Made by a program: the position numbers and the translations under genes
Shown: one piece after another, positions 1-8,675 of the stretch
Numbering within the stretch: position 1 is the first letter of the stretch
Layout: each line of letters opens with the position of its first letter
Source of the DNA: Phormidesmis priestleyi ULC007
Lineage (GTDB): Bacteria > Cyanobacteriota > Cyanobacteriia > Leptolyngbyales > Leptolyngbyaceae
Length of the DNA: 64,000 nt
Reading direction: 5' to 3'
Assembly: GCF_001895925.1 (NCBI RefSeq)
Contig: NZ_MPPI01000015.1
Location: 26,944-90,943 of the forward strand
Notes under the pieces: model-generated
What the model was told of the DNA's origin: nothing
The model's input: the letters and a program-made list of their open reading frames with translations, nothing else
Databases searched by the model: none

Positions 1-114
1 CAGCGTACAGCACTGTTGCTGGAAATAAACTCCCGATGCTGGAGCGTACAGCGAGTGAAAGAGTATACCCTGCTGCATGGGTGAAAGAGTGTATATATCC
101 TCAACATTCTTCAT
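1..114 (-). CDS. Start of a further NRPS (condensation domain), cut by the window edge
   Basis: The reverse complement of 114..1 opens with ATG and reads without a stop to the edge (38 codons). The peptide begins [20 protein letters not shown] and continues [11 protein letters not shown], which is the typical opening of an NRPS condensation domain (core motif C1, SPMQQGxLFHxL). A strong ribosome-binding site, GGAGGT, lies 7 bases upstream of the ATG (about 120-126), which fixes this start. It lies 63 bases downstream of the two-module NRPS on the same strand, so the assembly line continues beyond the window. Its specificity cannot be seen. The C1 motif together with the Shine-Dalgarno sequence makes a chance open frame unlikely. 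Confidence 0.9.
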   Translation of the reverse strand, partial: MKNVEDIYTLSPMQQGILFHSLYAPASGVYFQQQCCTL

Positions 115-177
115 CTCAAAACCTCCAGAAGACCACCATCGCTGTACCCCATTAGAACCGGATAGTTGACATTGAAC

Positions 178-3100
178 TTAATTGAATAGAGAGGATATTT
201 TTTTTAACTTTTCCTCATCCAATTTTGCAAGCGGGAAGTCTGAAGGCTTATAATCCCCAGCATCGGCAGACTCAAAGCGATCAATAAGTGGCACTGGATC
301 AGTGACGATCGCCTGTTGAGATGGAGCAGAAATAGTTGTATCTAGCACAGAGGCTAACTCAGCGATGGTCTGATGCTGAAATAGCTGCTTGAGCGTCAGT
401 TGTAGCCCTGCTTGGTGAGCTTGGGCAATGACTTGAATGCTGACAATGGAATCTCCACCGAGTTCAAAGAAGTTGTTATAGATACTGACCTGCGCCAATC
501 TCAGGACTTTTGCCCAGATGTCAGCCAGAATCTTTTCTGTAGGAGTCCTAGGTGCAACAAAGCGAGTTGCTAAATTTACCGATGCATCGGGTGCTGGCAA
601 AGCGTGGCGATCGCATTTTCCATTGGGGGTTAGGGGCAAGGCTTCCATCTGCACAAAGGCACTAGGCAGCATATAACCGGGCAGTTTCTCACTTAAGAAG
701 CGGCGAATTTCGCTGGTGTCAATTGATTCTGAGTCTGTAACAATATAGGCTAGCAGTCGCTTGTCACCGGGTTGGTCTTCCCGGAGAATCACTACAGTTT
801 CTCGCACCTGGGGATGCTGTCTCAGCACCGCCTCAATTTCTCCCAGTTCAACGCGAAACCCCTTCAACTTCACCTGATGATCAATTCGACCGAGAAATTC
901 AATCGTGCTGTCACTCAGATAGCGGGCTAAATCTCCAGTTTTATAGAGACGACTTCCCGGTTCTGGGCTAAAAGGGTTGGGAATAAATTTTTCAGCCGTC
1001 AAATCTGGGCGGTTGAGGTAACCTCTTGCCAAGCCAGCCCCACCAATGTATAGTTCACCTCTAACTCCAACTGGAACTGGTTGGAGATTACGGTCAAGAA
1101 TGTAAATCTGTGTGTTCGCAATAGGACGACCAATAGGCTCTAGGTTCACTCTGCTGGGCTTAACCGGACGGCTGACGCTGTGGATAGTTGACCAGATAGT
1201 GGCTTCAGTGGGGCCATATAAGTTCCAAACAGAGGCTGCTTTTTCTAGCAACTGATCAGCAAGTGCTTGAGGTAAAGCTTCACCCCCACAAAGAATTTTC
1301 AATTGAGGGGAAACTTCCCACCCAGCCGCTTCAAGCATTCGCCATGTAGCTGGAGTGGCTTGCATAACAGTAGGCTGAGATTTAACTAACTTCTCTAACA
1401 ATCTTGCTCCATCAACAGCCTCTTCATCGCTGGTCAAGGCTAATTTCGCTCCTACAATTAGGGGTAAGAAAAGTTCCAGCCCTGCAATATCAAAAGTTAC
1501 GGTAGTAACTGCCAGCAAAATATCTTGGTCTGTCAAACCTGGCTGCTGTTTTATCGAATTCAAGAAGTTGGTGACAGATTCATGGGTGACTGCAACACCC
1601 TTGGGCTTTCCTGTAGATCCGGAGGTGTAAATCGCGTAAGCCAAATTTGCGGCTGTTACACCACTAACCGGATTTTCCTGACTCTCCTGGTTAATTGTCT
1701 GCCAAACTGTATCCAAACAGACCAGATGTTTGCCATAGTTGGGTAACCCAGCTTGTAACCTTTCCTGAGTCAACAATACGGATACCTGGGCATCTTTCAA
1801 AATGAAAGCTAAACGTTCTTGGGGCATCTGTGGACCTAAAGGTACATAAGCCCCGCCAGTTTTGAGAATACCAAGTAGCGTCACTACCATCTCTAGTGAA
1901 CGCTCCATGTATACACCGACTAGTACTTCTGGTCTCACTCCCAATTTTTTCAGATAGTGTGCTAGCTGGTTGGCGCGGGCGTTCAATTCCCAGTAAGTTA
2001 GCTGTTGGGCATTCTGAACATCTGCAAATGCTAATGCGATCGCATTTGGCGTTTTCCTAGTCTGCACTTCAAACATCTGATGTATGCGTTGGCCAGGGGA
2101 ATACTCAGTCTGGGTATGATTCCAGTCCACCAGTAATTGATGCCGCTCTACCTCTTCTAAAAAACAAAATTCTGAAATTCTTTGCTCTGGATTGGCAACA
2201 ATTCCCTGAATCAAATTTTGGAAATGTCTCGCCATCCGGGCAATTGTGGCAGCATCAAATAAGTCGGTGTTGTATTCCCATTCTCCACTCAGCCCCTCTT
2301 CTGTTTCTTCCATCACCAGTGTCAAGTCAAACTTCGCTGTTGCGCTCTCATTTTTCAAGGCAGTTAGAGTCAGACCTGGAAGTTCCAATTTTCCCATTGG
2401 TGTATTATGCAAAACAAACATCACCTGGAACAGGGGACTATAGCTGAGGGAACGCTCTGGTTGTAAAACTTCCACCAACTGCTCAAATGGCAAATCTTGG
2501 TGTGCATAGGCATCCATTGCAACCTGCCGCACCCGACTCAGTAAATGTTGGAACGTTGGGTTTCCCTGCAAATCGGCACGCAATACTAGGCTGTTGACAA
2601 AGAAACCGATTAGCGACTCTACTTCCCGACGGTTGCGGTTGGCGATCGGCGAACCAACCAATATATCTTCTTGATTGCTGTAGCGCCCTAGTAGGACGGC
2701 GAATGCCGCCAGTAAGGTCATAAATAAGGTTGCCCCTGATTTCTGGCTGAGACTTTGTAACTTCTGTGTCAGGGCACGGTCAATCTGAAAATACTGGATA
2801 TCTCCTTGGAAGGTTTGTACTAGTGGGCGGGTTCTGTCGATGGGCAACTCTAGCAACGGCGGTGCCCCTGCTAATTGCTGTCGCCAGTAGTTCATTTGCA
2901 CTTCTAGCACTTCCCGGCTCAACCACTGCCGTTGCCAGTGGGCAAAGTCTGCATACTGGATGGTTAACTCCGGCAGTGGTGAAGGTTTTCCTTGACTGAA
3001 GGCTTCATACAGTGCCGCCATTTCTCGGATAAATATCCCGATTGACCAGCCATCAGAGACAATATGGTGCAGGGTCACCAGGAGCACATGGGACTTTTCC

Positions 3101-6060
3101 GCCAGCCGCAGTAAATTGACGCGCAGTAAGGGGTCTGATGCCAAGTCAAAGGGCCGCTGCTCTTCAATGCTTGCTAACCGTTGCACCTCATGGGACTGCT
3201 CTTCTGGTAACCTCTGCAAATCCACTATCGGGACAGTCACACTGAAGGTCGGTGCGATCACACTGACTACAGTCTCATTTATTAAGACAAAGCTAGTTCG
3301 CAGGATTTCATGCCGTCGAACAATTTCTTGCACAGCCATTTCTAAGGCCGTAACATTAAGCGATCCCTGAAGGTGCAAGTCCGCTGGGATGTTGTAAGTG
3401 GCGCTACTGCCCTCAAGTTGGTCGAGGAACCAGATCCGTTGCTGGGCGAAGGATAGCGGCAGGGTTCCGGTTTTGTTAATTGGCACGATCGCCAGGGTGG
3501 GCACCTCCGATCCTGTTTGGCGCAACGATTCAACTACGGCACTGAGTCCCGCGATCGTGGGGGTTTCAAATAAGTGGCGCTGGGGGATTTCCACCGCTAA
3601 CACATCCCTGATCCGTGAAACCAGTTGGGTAGCTAATAGGGAATGCCCCCCAAGCTCAAAAAAATTGTCGTGGATACCGACTTTTTCCAGACCCAACACT
3701 TCTGCCCAAAGCGCCGCTAAACTGGCTTGTATCGGGGTGGTAGGTGGATCATAGCTGGCTTCTGAACTGCCAAAAGCGATCTCAGGAGTGGGGAGGGCGC
3801 GGTAATCGATTTTGCCATTGGGGGTCAGCGGGAATTCCTCCAGCAACAAAAAAGCGACTGGCAGCATATAGTCCGGTAGGATCTGACTCAACTCGAACCG
3901 CAACTGGGAACTTTCCAACTCTGGTGCGACGACATAAGCCAGGATTTCCTGGTTGTTGTCATGGGCGGTTCTGGTCACGGCTACGGACTGGGTGACTCCA
4001 GGGATGCGGTATAGCGCGGCTTCAATTTCCCCTAATTCAATCCGATAACCCCGGATTTTAACTTGTCGATCGCGCCGTCCCCCAAAGAGCAATTCGCCGT
4101 TAGCCAGCCTCCTGGCCAGATCCCCGGTTCTGTAGAGCTTTTCCCCAGGTACGAACGGATTTTCGACAAATTTGCTGGCGGTCAACTCCGGGTTGTGTAA
4201 ATAGCCTCTGGCCAGTCCTTGACCCGCGACACAAATCTCACCTACGACTCCCGTGGGTACAGGTCTCAACAAGGGGTCAAGCAAGTAAACGGCGGTGTTG
4301 GGAATTGGGTTACCGAGGGGGATATCCCCTCGCTCAGGCTGCCCCGCCTCCAATTTGTAAATTGTTGTGCAGACCGAGGTTTCCGTTGGGCCGTAGGCGT
4401 TGAAATAGTCCAACTGCTGGGCGTAATGATCAGCGTCCTGTGCATAGGCAGTTTCACCCGCTGTAATCATCACCCGCAGATGCTGAAACTTCGGTTGCTC
4501 CAGGGCACGCAGATAAGCCGGGGGAAACGTCGCAACTGTGACTTTTTGGGCATCCAGGTAAGCGAGGAACTGCTGGCGATCGACAAGCGTGGCCTTGTCT
4601 ACGAGAACCACCGTCGCCCCAGAGAACAGGGCCATAAATATCTCTGACAGCGACGCATCAAAAGAGGAATTGGCAAACTGCAAGATCCGATCGCTGGGCT
4701 GAATATCAAAGGCATCGATTTGGGCGATCGCCATGTTGACAAAGCTGTGATGTTCTACTGTCACCCCTTTGGGTATGCCTGTAGAGCCGGAGGTATAGAT
4801 GATATACGCCAGGTCAGAGGGCTGACTGAGGGATGCAGGAGGGTGGGTGATCTGCTTCAGTTGGGACAACTGGATATCCATCGCAAACATGGGAATATCC
4901 AACAGATTTTGCAGTTGGGGCAGGCTGTCTAGCTCCATCAGCAAAACCTTCGGAGCCGCATCTCGGATGAGAAATTCCAAGCGATCGCTGAACGTGTCCG
5001 GGTCAATGGGCACATACGTCCCACCTGCTTTGAGAATGGACAGCAAGCCAATGATTAAGGATTCGCTACGCCCCAGCATTACTCCAATCGGCTCATCCGG
5101 TTGGATGTCGTACTGAGTGCGGAGATGATCAGCGAGTTGATTGGCTTGAACGTCGAGTTCCTGGTAAGTGAGGCTACGGCTGGGGGTTTGAATGGCAATA
5201 TTGTCTGGCGTTTTTAATACCTGAGCGGCAAACCGTTCATGGATCGTTTGTGGTTGCCGCTCCATACGATCGCCGACAGCCCAATCCTGCACAAGCTTGG
5301 TTTGTTCTGCGGGCGACAAAATTTCCAGATGAGCCAGAGGGGTATCAAGTTGCGTATACGCTGAAAATAAATGTTGTAACTGTTGAGCAAAGCCCTGCAC
5401 AAACGCGCGATCGCAGTGTCTGGGGTTGTAGCGCCAGGTCAAGTGCAGAGCTGAGTCTTTGTGAATCTCGATTACCCAGTCATAGGGACTTAGATCAGGA
5501 CATGACCCATGAATCTCCGGCAGCCACACGACGACATTGGTCGCCAGATTCTCTTTGGTTTGATCGGTGGCAATCATTTCCCGATACGGGAAACCTTGAT
5601 AGCTGTAACTTTGAGAAACGATTTGGGAAACGGTGGAAATAAAGGTCTTTAAAGATGTTGTTTCATTCACTTGAAACAGCAAACTCACTGACTCTCCCAT
5701 CGCTTCACCGAACTCTTGAACGGCCAGCACAGGGGAATCAATCAAAATAGTGGGCTGTCCAGTATAGCGACTGAATAAATAGGTCAGCGCTGAAACAATG
5801 ACAATATAGGTCGCCAGGAGATCTTGTTTGGCGATTGTGTCAAGGGTCTGTGTCGCACTGGCATCCAATTCAAAGGGATAGGTTTCTTTCACATTCCAGC
5901 AAGAGCCATCCGGTTCAACAGGGCTTTCTAGCAGAAAAGTGCCTTCTAGGCGGAAAGGGGCTTCCAGTTGGGCGAGTTGTGCCCTCCAAAAATCGGCATG
6001 GGGCTGATAGTTTTTTCCTGTGTAATGCCACAGGTTTTGTTGCAATCGGGTCTGGCTCAT
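178..6060 (-). CDS. Two-module NRPS: truncated C - A(Tyr-like) - PCP - C - A(Gly) - PCP
   Basis: Non-ribosomal peptide synthetase of 1960 residues. Order: residues 1-260 match only the C-terminal half of a condensation domain, with no HHxxxDG; first adenylation domain about 270-760 (IYTSGSTG at 421); PCP with Ser807 (GGHS); complete C domain about 865-1300 (HHIVSDG at 998); second adenylation domain about 1330-1840; PCP with Ser1871 (GGDS). Aligned by eye to GrsA, the first specificity code reads DASTIAAVCK, one residue from a published Tyr code, so Tyr or another aromatic residue is likely. The second reads DILQLGLIWK, a Gly code. There is no epimerase or thioesterase. The C-terminal tail (PSDFPLAKLDEEKLKKI) resembles the docking tails that precede a downstream C domain. 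The ATG overlaps the stop of the upstream hydroxylase gene as ATGA, implying translational coupling. Confidence 0.95.
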   Translation of the reverse strand: MSQTRLQQNLWHYTGKNYQPHADFWRAQLAQLEAPFRLEGTFLLESPVEPDGSCWNVKETYPFELDASATQTLDTIAKQDLLATYIVIVSALTYLFSRYTGQPTILIDSPVLAVQEFGEAMGESVSLLFQVNETTSLKTFISTVSQIVSQSYSYQGFPYREMIATDQTKENLATNVVVWLPEIHGSCPDLSPYDWVIEIHKDSALHLTWRYNPRHCDRAFVQGFAQQLQHLFSAYTQLDTPLAHLEILSPAEQTKLVQDWAVGDRMERQPQTIHERFAAQVLKTPDNIAIQTPSRSLTYQELDVQANQLADHLRTQYDIQPDEPIGVMLGRSESLIIGLLSILKAGGTYVPIDPDTFSDRLEFLIRDAAPKVLLMELDSLPQLQNLLDIPMFAMDIQLSQLKQITHPPASLSQPSDLAYIIYTSGSTGIPKGVTVEHHSFVNMAIAQIDAFDIQPSDRILQFANSSFDASLSEIFMALFSGATVVLVDKATLVDRQQFLAYLDAQKVTVATFPPAYLRALEQPKFQHLRVMITAGETAYAQDADHYAQQLDYFNAYGPTETSVCTTIYKLEAGQPERGDIPLGNPIPNTAVYLLDPLLRPVPTGVVGEICVAGQGLARGYLHNPELTASKFVENPFVPGEKLYRTGDLARRLANGELLFGGRRDRQVKIRGYRIELGEIEAALYRIPGVTQSVAVTRTAHDNNQEILAYVVAPELESSQLRFELSQILPDYMLPVAFLLLEEFPLTPNGKIDYRALPTPEIAFGSSEASYDPPTTPIQASLAALWAEVLGLEKVGIHDNFFELGGHSLLATQLVSRIRDVLAVEIPQRHLFETPTIAGLSAVVESLRQTGSEVPTLAIVPINKTGTLPLSFAQQRIWFLDQLEGSSATYNIPADLHLQGSLNVTALEMAVQEIVRRHEILRTSFVLINETVVSVIAPTFSVTVPIVDLQRLPEEQSHEVQRLASIEEQRPFDLASDPLLRVNLLRLAEKSHVLLVTLHHIVSDGWSIGIFIREMAALYEAFSQGKPSPLPELTIQYADFAHWQRQWLSREVLEVQMNYWRQQLAGAPPLLELPIDRTRPLVQTFQGDIQYFQIDRALTQKLQSLSQKSGATLFMTLLAAFAVLLGRYSNQEDILVGSPIANRNRREVESLIGFFVNSLVLRADLQGNPTFQHLLSRVRQVAMDAYAHQDLPFEQLVEVLQPERSLSYSPLFQVMFVLHNTPMGKLELPGLTLTALKNESATAKFDLTLVMEETEEGLSGEWEYNTDLFDAATIARMARHFQNLIQGIVANPEQRISEFCFLEEVERHQLLVDWNHTQTEYSPGQRIHQMFEVQTRKTPNAIALAFADVQNAQQLTYWELNARANQLAHYLKKLGVRPEVLVGVYMERSLEMVVTLLGILKTGGAYVPLGPQMPQERLAFILKDAQVSVLLTQERLQAGLPNYGKHLVCLDTVWQTINQESQENPVSGVTAANLAYAIYTSGSTGKPKGVAVTHESVTNFLNSIKQQPGLTDQDILLAVTTVTFDIAGLELFLPLIVGAKLALTSDEEAVDGARLLEKLVKSQPTVMQATPATWRMLEAAGWEVSPQLKILCGGEALPQALADQLLEKAASVWNLYGPTEATIWSTIHSVSRPVKPSRVNLEPIGRPIANTQIYILDRNLQPVPVGVRGELYIGGAGLARGYLNRPDLTAEKFIPNPFSPEPGSRLYKTGDLARYLSDSTIEFLGRIDHQVKLKGFRVELGEIEAVLRQHPQVRETVVILREDQPGDKRLLAYIVTDSESIDTSEIRRFLSEKLPGYMLPSAFVQMEALPLTPNGKCDRHALPAPDASVNLATRFVAPRTPTEKILADIWAKVLRLAQVSIYNNFFELGGDSIVSIQVIAQAHQAGLQLTLKQLFQHQTIAELASVLDTTISAPSQQAIVTDPVPLIDRFESADAGDYKPSDFPLAKLDEEKLKKISSLFN

Positions 6061-7649
6061 AGCACAACCTCTTTTTTCCCAAACAGGAATTCAGCAGATA
6101 TCCCTCTGGATTTACACTCACTGATTAAGCGCTGCAATTGAACCATGGGATTAGCATCCTCTTGTAGCTCCAGCCCTAAAATGTATTGCAGCCAAGGCTC
6201 CTGTCCCATGGCGTAAACATACATCTGCTGAGGATGGAAGCGATCGACCAACTGCATCCCCTCCCTATAGTTACAACCCCGACCCAGGCGGCTTTGATCC
6301 ATCGGTCTCGGTAAAGGTGATTTAAACAACGGGCCATAAACCCAGGAAGGCGGTGAGCCGTCGCATTCCATCCCCAGAAAAATGAGATCGACATCTCCGG
6401 TGTAATTGTGAATGCGGTCATACAAGACTGGATCGATACTGCAAGAATCTGCCTGTACCAATATGGAATGATCCAACAAGCGCACTAAATAAGTCAGTTT
6501 GCTGCGGACTAACAGGTCATGATGCTCTCCCAGAAACGGCAGTCCAACAATCACCCCTCCGGGAATTTCAATCTCGTCCAGTTCTCTGAGTTCAATCACA
6601 TTCTTGAAGCCGAGATATTTCAGCATCAGCCCCAGAGATGGATCTTGCAGCGCACCTTCACAGTTGCGACCCACGACAATATGACCGACTTTATGCCGCA
6701 ACTGCATCAATGTTTCCGGCAAACAGTGATCTTGATGGCTATGAGTGATCAGTACATAATCAATCCAGTCGGGTAAATCTTGATAGGTGTACCGGGGAAT
6801 ATCTGAATCATAAGTATAGCTAATGACCGGATCGAACAGAATACTGACCTCCCGCGTCTCAATGAGCAAACAGGCATGACCGAAATACCGAATGCGGACA
6901 CGATCGCCCGTATACTTTTCCTGACTTGGTGGAGGTGCTTCAGTAAAAAATGATCTGAATAGTTCTGGGTTCGTAATCTCAACGTCTAGCTGACTGCAAA
7001 TATAGTCATAATCTTGCGGGGTTGACCTCATCTTAAACAGTTCATCCAATCCCGGATGAGCAAACGGAATCGGTAAATGAGCGTAGTTCTCCTGCTTTAG
7101 CCTGGGTGTACTGAAAATGAATGGGCGACTGCGATCGTGCTTCACCTGAGACAGTCCCATACTTTGACACGTCACATCGTAAAAGGGGCTGCGGTAGAGC
7201 AACTGTTCAAAAAATCTGAATGTAGGATTGTTGTTGAGGTCGTAGCTGAGTTCCACATATCCTTGCAGGATCTCTGGGACTTTGGCGTAAAGCGATTCCA
7301 AGCTATACCCCTTGGCATCGCGACTCAAGAGATTTTCCAATTCTTTAACGGCATGGACAAACTCGATTAAGTGTCCGTGGCGTTCCTGCGTGTGTTGCAA
7401 CAGATCCTTCACTTCATCGACTCTGGAACTATCTAGGGCAATGAAAGGGCCGCTCTGCATGGCTAGGTTTTTCAAAGCCAGGATATGAAGTTGGGGCGAA
7501 TTGATGTATGAGGTCATGATAGCCAGATGGCGATCGACCAGATTCATCGCCGCTGTAGCCGGGGGGATCAGTAATACCCAAGCCACCCACAAATTGAATA
7601 GGGGTTCAACCTGAACATCCTGCCTGAAATACAATTTTGGGTTCGGCAT
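6057..7649 (-). CDS. CmlA-like metallo-beta-lactamase-fold diiron beta-hydroxylase (putative)
   Basis: Protein of 530 residues with an N-terminal domain (1-245) and a C-terminal metallo-beta-lactamase fold. HSHQDH supplies ligands H303, H305, D307 and H308. E375 (GEHHD) and D401 (QADS) follow at +67 and +26, the spacings I recall for CmlA (H305/H307/D309/H310, E377, D403), the diiron enzyme that beta-hydroxylates a carrier-bound aryl amino acid in chloramphenicol biosynthesis. Length is also close to CmlA (about 532). Glutamate where lactamases use histidine is the CmlA hallmark. I could not place the last His ligand. The next gene is an NRPS with a Tyr-like first module and the two overlap by four bases, so the inferred substrate is the aromatic residue on PCP1, giving a beta-hydroxy amino acid. 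A hydrolase of unknown substrate is the alternative. Confidence 0.8.
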   Translation of the reverse strand: MPNPKLYFRQDVQVEPLFNLWVAWVLLIPPATAAMNLVDRHLAIMTSYINSPQLHILALKNLAMQSGPFIALDSSRVDEVKDLLQHTQERHGHLIEFVHAVKELENLLSRDAKGYSLESLYAKVPEILQGYVELSYDLNNNPTFRFFEQLLYRSPFYDVTCQSMGLSQVKHDRSRPFIFSTPRLKQENYAHLPIPFAHPGLDELFKMRSTPQDYDYICSQLDVEITNPELFRSFFTEAPPPSQEKYTGDRVRIRYFGHACLLIETREVSILFDPVISYTYDSDIPRYTYQDLPDWIDYVLITHSHQDHCLPETLMQLRHKVGHIVVGRNCEGALQDPSLGLMLKYLGFKNVIELRELDEIEIPGGVIVGLPFLGEHHDLLVRSKLTYLVRLLDHSILVQADSCSIDPVLYDRIHNYTGDVDLIFLGMECDGSPPSWVYGPLFKSPLPRPMDQSRLGRGCNYREGMQLVDRFHPQQMYVYAMGQEPWLQYILGLELQEDANPMVQLQRLISECKSRGISAEFLFGKKEVVL

Positions 7650-7954
7650 CTACGCTAACCTAGCAACGTCTATATAACCTTGACATCCTCTAGATATCTC
7701 TGTTAAGCAGAAACTACTTGTGGCTCCGTTAAGGTAGCTTTTACTTTCGTATATGACTAATTCATCGTTGTTGTAGCTGAGCGAACTTTCGTATTGCTCT
7801 CATCAGGACGACGAGTAAAAGCGAAAATCAACCCTATTGGCTTCTGAATGTAAATCAGAAGTAACCTAAAAATATCCGATCTTGTGAAGATAATAACTCA
7901 TAAGCCGAAGAATCCAGTAATCGTTAGAAGAATCTAATGTAAACCTTGTCCTAG

Positions 7955-8147
7955 CAACAACCCGCTCTGCAATGAATTGCGGGCGGGATGGCGGGGTACT
8001 GAGAATGGTGCCAAACCTCAGTAATGTAACTCTATGTAACGATTTTGTCTATGCGATCGCTGACAATCTTATAGTACTAAGGATTTTCTAATACCTCAGA
8101 AGATCTTGTATTCCTGGTCACAACCCACTCTGTAACAAAGTGTGGGC
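7955..8147. repeat. Two diverged copies of a small hairpin repeat
   Basis: Copy one (7955-7985) contains ACAACCCGCTCTGCAA followed by TTGCGGG. Copy two (8119-8147) contains ACAACCCACTCTGTAAC followed by GTGTGGG. The two share the ACAACCC-CTCTG core, and each folds on itself through a CCCGC/GCGGG or CCCAC/GTGGG stem. They look like decayed copies of a dispersed cyanobacterial repeat. Confidence 0.45.
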
Positions 8148-8172
8148 TAACAGAATTAAGCTTTCGTAGGCT

Positions 8173-8227
8173 GGGTTGAAGCAGGAAACTCAACATTTTT
8201 AGAGCGTTGGGTTTCTTACCTCAAACC
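8173..8227. repeat. Imperfect 22-bp inverted repeat (hairpin)
   Basis: Arms at 8173-8194 (starting GGGTTGAAGC) and 8206-8227 (ending CTTACCTCAAACC) pair with few mismatches around an 11-base loop. It could act as a terminator or attenuator, or be a dispersed repeat; no T-run follows. Confidence 0.5.
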
Positions 8228-8238
8228 AATCTACACAG

Positions 8239-8414
8239 TAGACCTCCTGCACAAATCCGGGAACGCCCCCTAAATCCCCCAGAATGGGGGACTTTGAAAC
8301 CGCAAGTCTTCTCAAAGTCCCCCAGAATGGGGGATTTAGGGGGCACAAGCCGACCTAAACGGAGCAAGATCTGAGAGAGCTTATATCGAGAATTTTATTC
8401 ATGCAGGAGGTCTA
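8239..8414. mobile_element. MITE of 176 bp ending at the mbtH start codon
   Basis: The element has perfect 13-bp terminal inverted repeats (TAGACCTCCTGCA at 8239-8251 and its complement at 8402-8414), each outer end being TA, as expected for a TA target duplication of the IS630/Tc1 kind. Inside is a second large inverted repeat: arms at 8265-8297 and 8312-8344 built on CCCCCTAAATCCCCC and GGGGGATTTAGGGGG with a 14-base loop. No coding capacity. A related CCCCC/GGGGG segment sits at 33039-33070. The right terminus carries AGGAGGT immediately before the GTG of mbtH. Confidence 0.8.
8405..8411 (+). promoter_or_regulatory. Shine-Dalgarno AGGAGGT inside the MITE terminus
   Basis: AGGAGGT lies 3 bases before the GTG at 8415 and belongs to the terminal inverted repeat of the MITE. 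The alternative ATG at 8442 has only a weak purine stretch upstream, so the sequence favours the GTG. Confidence 0.65.
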
Positions 8415-8666
8415 GTGAATTCATACTCTATAGAAAAGCAGATGAATCAAGAGAGTAGCGAGGATCCAACACTTTACAGAGTAGTTGTGAACCATGAACA
8501 GCAGTATTCTATCTGGCCAGTCGATCGCGAAAATGCCCTTGGCTGGACAGATGCAGGTAAAAGTGGTTCCAAAGACGACTGTTTAAGTTATATCAAGGAC
8601 GTATGGACTGATATGCGACCGCTCAGTCTCCGTCGGCAAATGGAGAAAGCATCTGGGGAATCCTAG
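8415..8666 (+). CDS. mbtH: MbtH-like protein, adenylation-domain activator
   Basis: Small protein (83 residues from GTG, 74 from the ATG at 8442) of the MbtH family, which binds A domains and is needed for their solubility or activity. The signature is clear: [10 protein letters not shown], then GWTDAGKSG, then [10 protein letters not shown]. The usual Pro before LGW is Ala (ENALGW). The family normally begins near the internal MNQES at 8442, but that ATG lacks a good ribosome-binding site, while the GTG has a consensus one supplied by a MITE end; the extra nine residues look like an extension acquired from the insertion. It lies 9 bases upstream of the thioesterase gene and probably serves the Tyr-type A domain nearby, since MbtH dependence is common for such domains. 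Confidence 0.92.
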   Translation: MNSYSIEKQMNQESSEDPTLYRVVVNHEQQYSIWPVDRENALGWTDAGKSGSKDDCLSYIKDVWTDMRPLSLRRQMEKASGES

Positions 8667-8675
8667 TTTTACTTC

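Larger units (their letters stand above)
7650..8238. other. Divergent intergenic region with degenerate hairpin repeats
   Basis: This AT-rich stretch separates the minus-strand hydroxylase-NRPS unit from the plus-strand mbtH-thioesterase unit and must hold the promoter of the former. I see no open frame with homology. It contains two related hairpins (7955-7985 and 8119-8147) and a longer hairpin (8173-8227). No promoter boxes or operator stand out clearly. Confidence 0.6.

Noticed and set aside
178..6060. Condensation domain at the NRPS N-terminus as a working starter C domain that accepts the beta-aminoacyl lipid
   Set aside because: The HHxxxDG half is absent from the frame, so I cannot support catalysis by this domain.
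8265..8344. Possible rho-independent terminator
   Set aside because: The GC-rich inverted repeat lies within a MITE with its own terminal repeats and has no T-run, so a mobile element explains it better.
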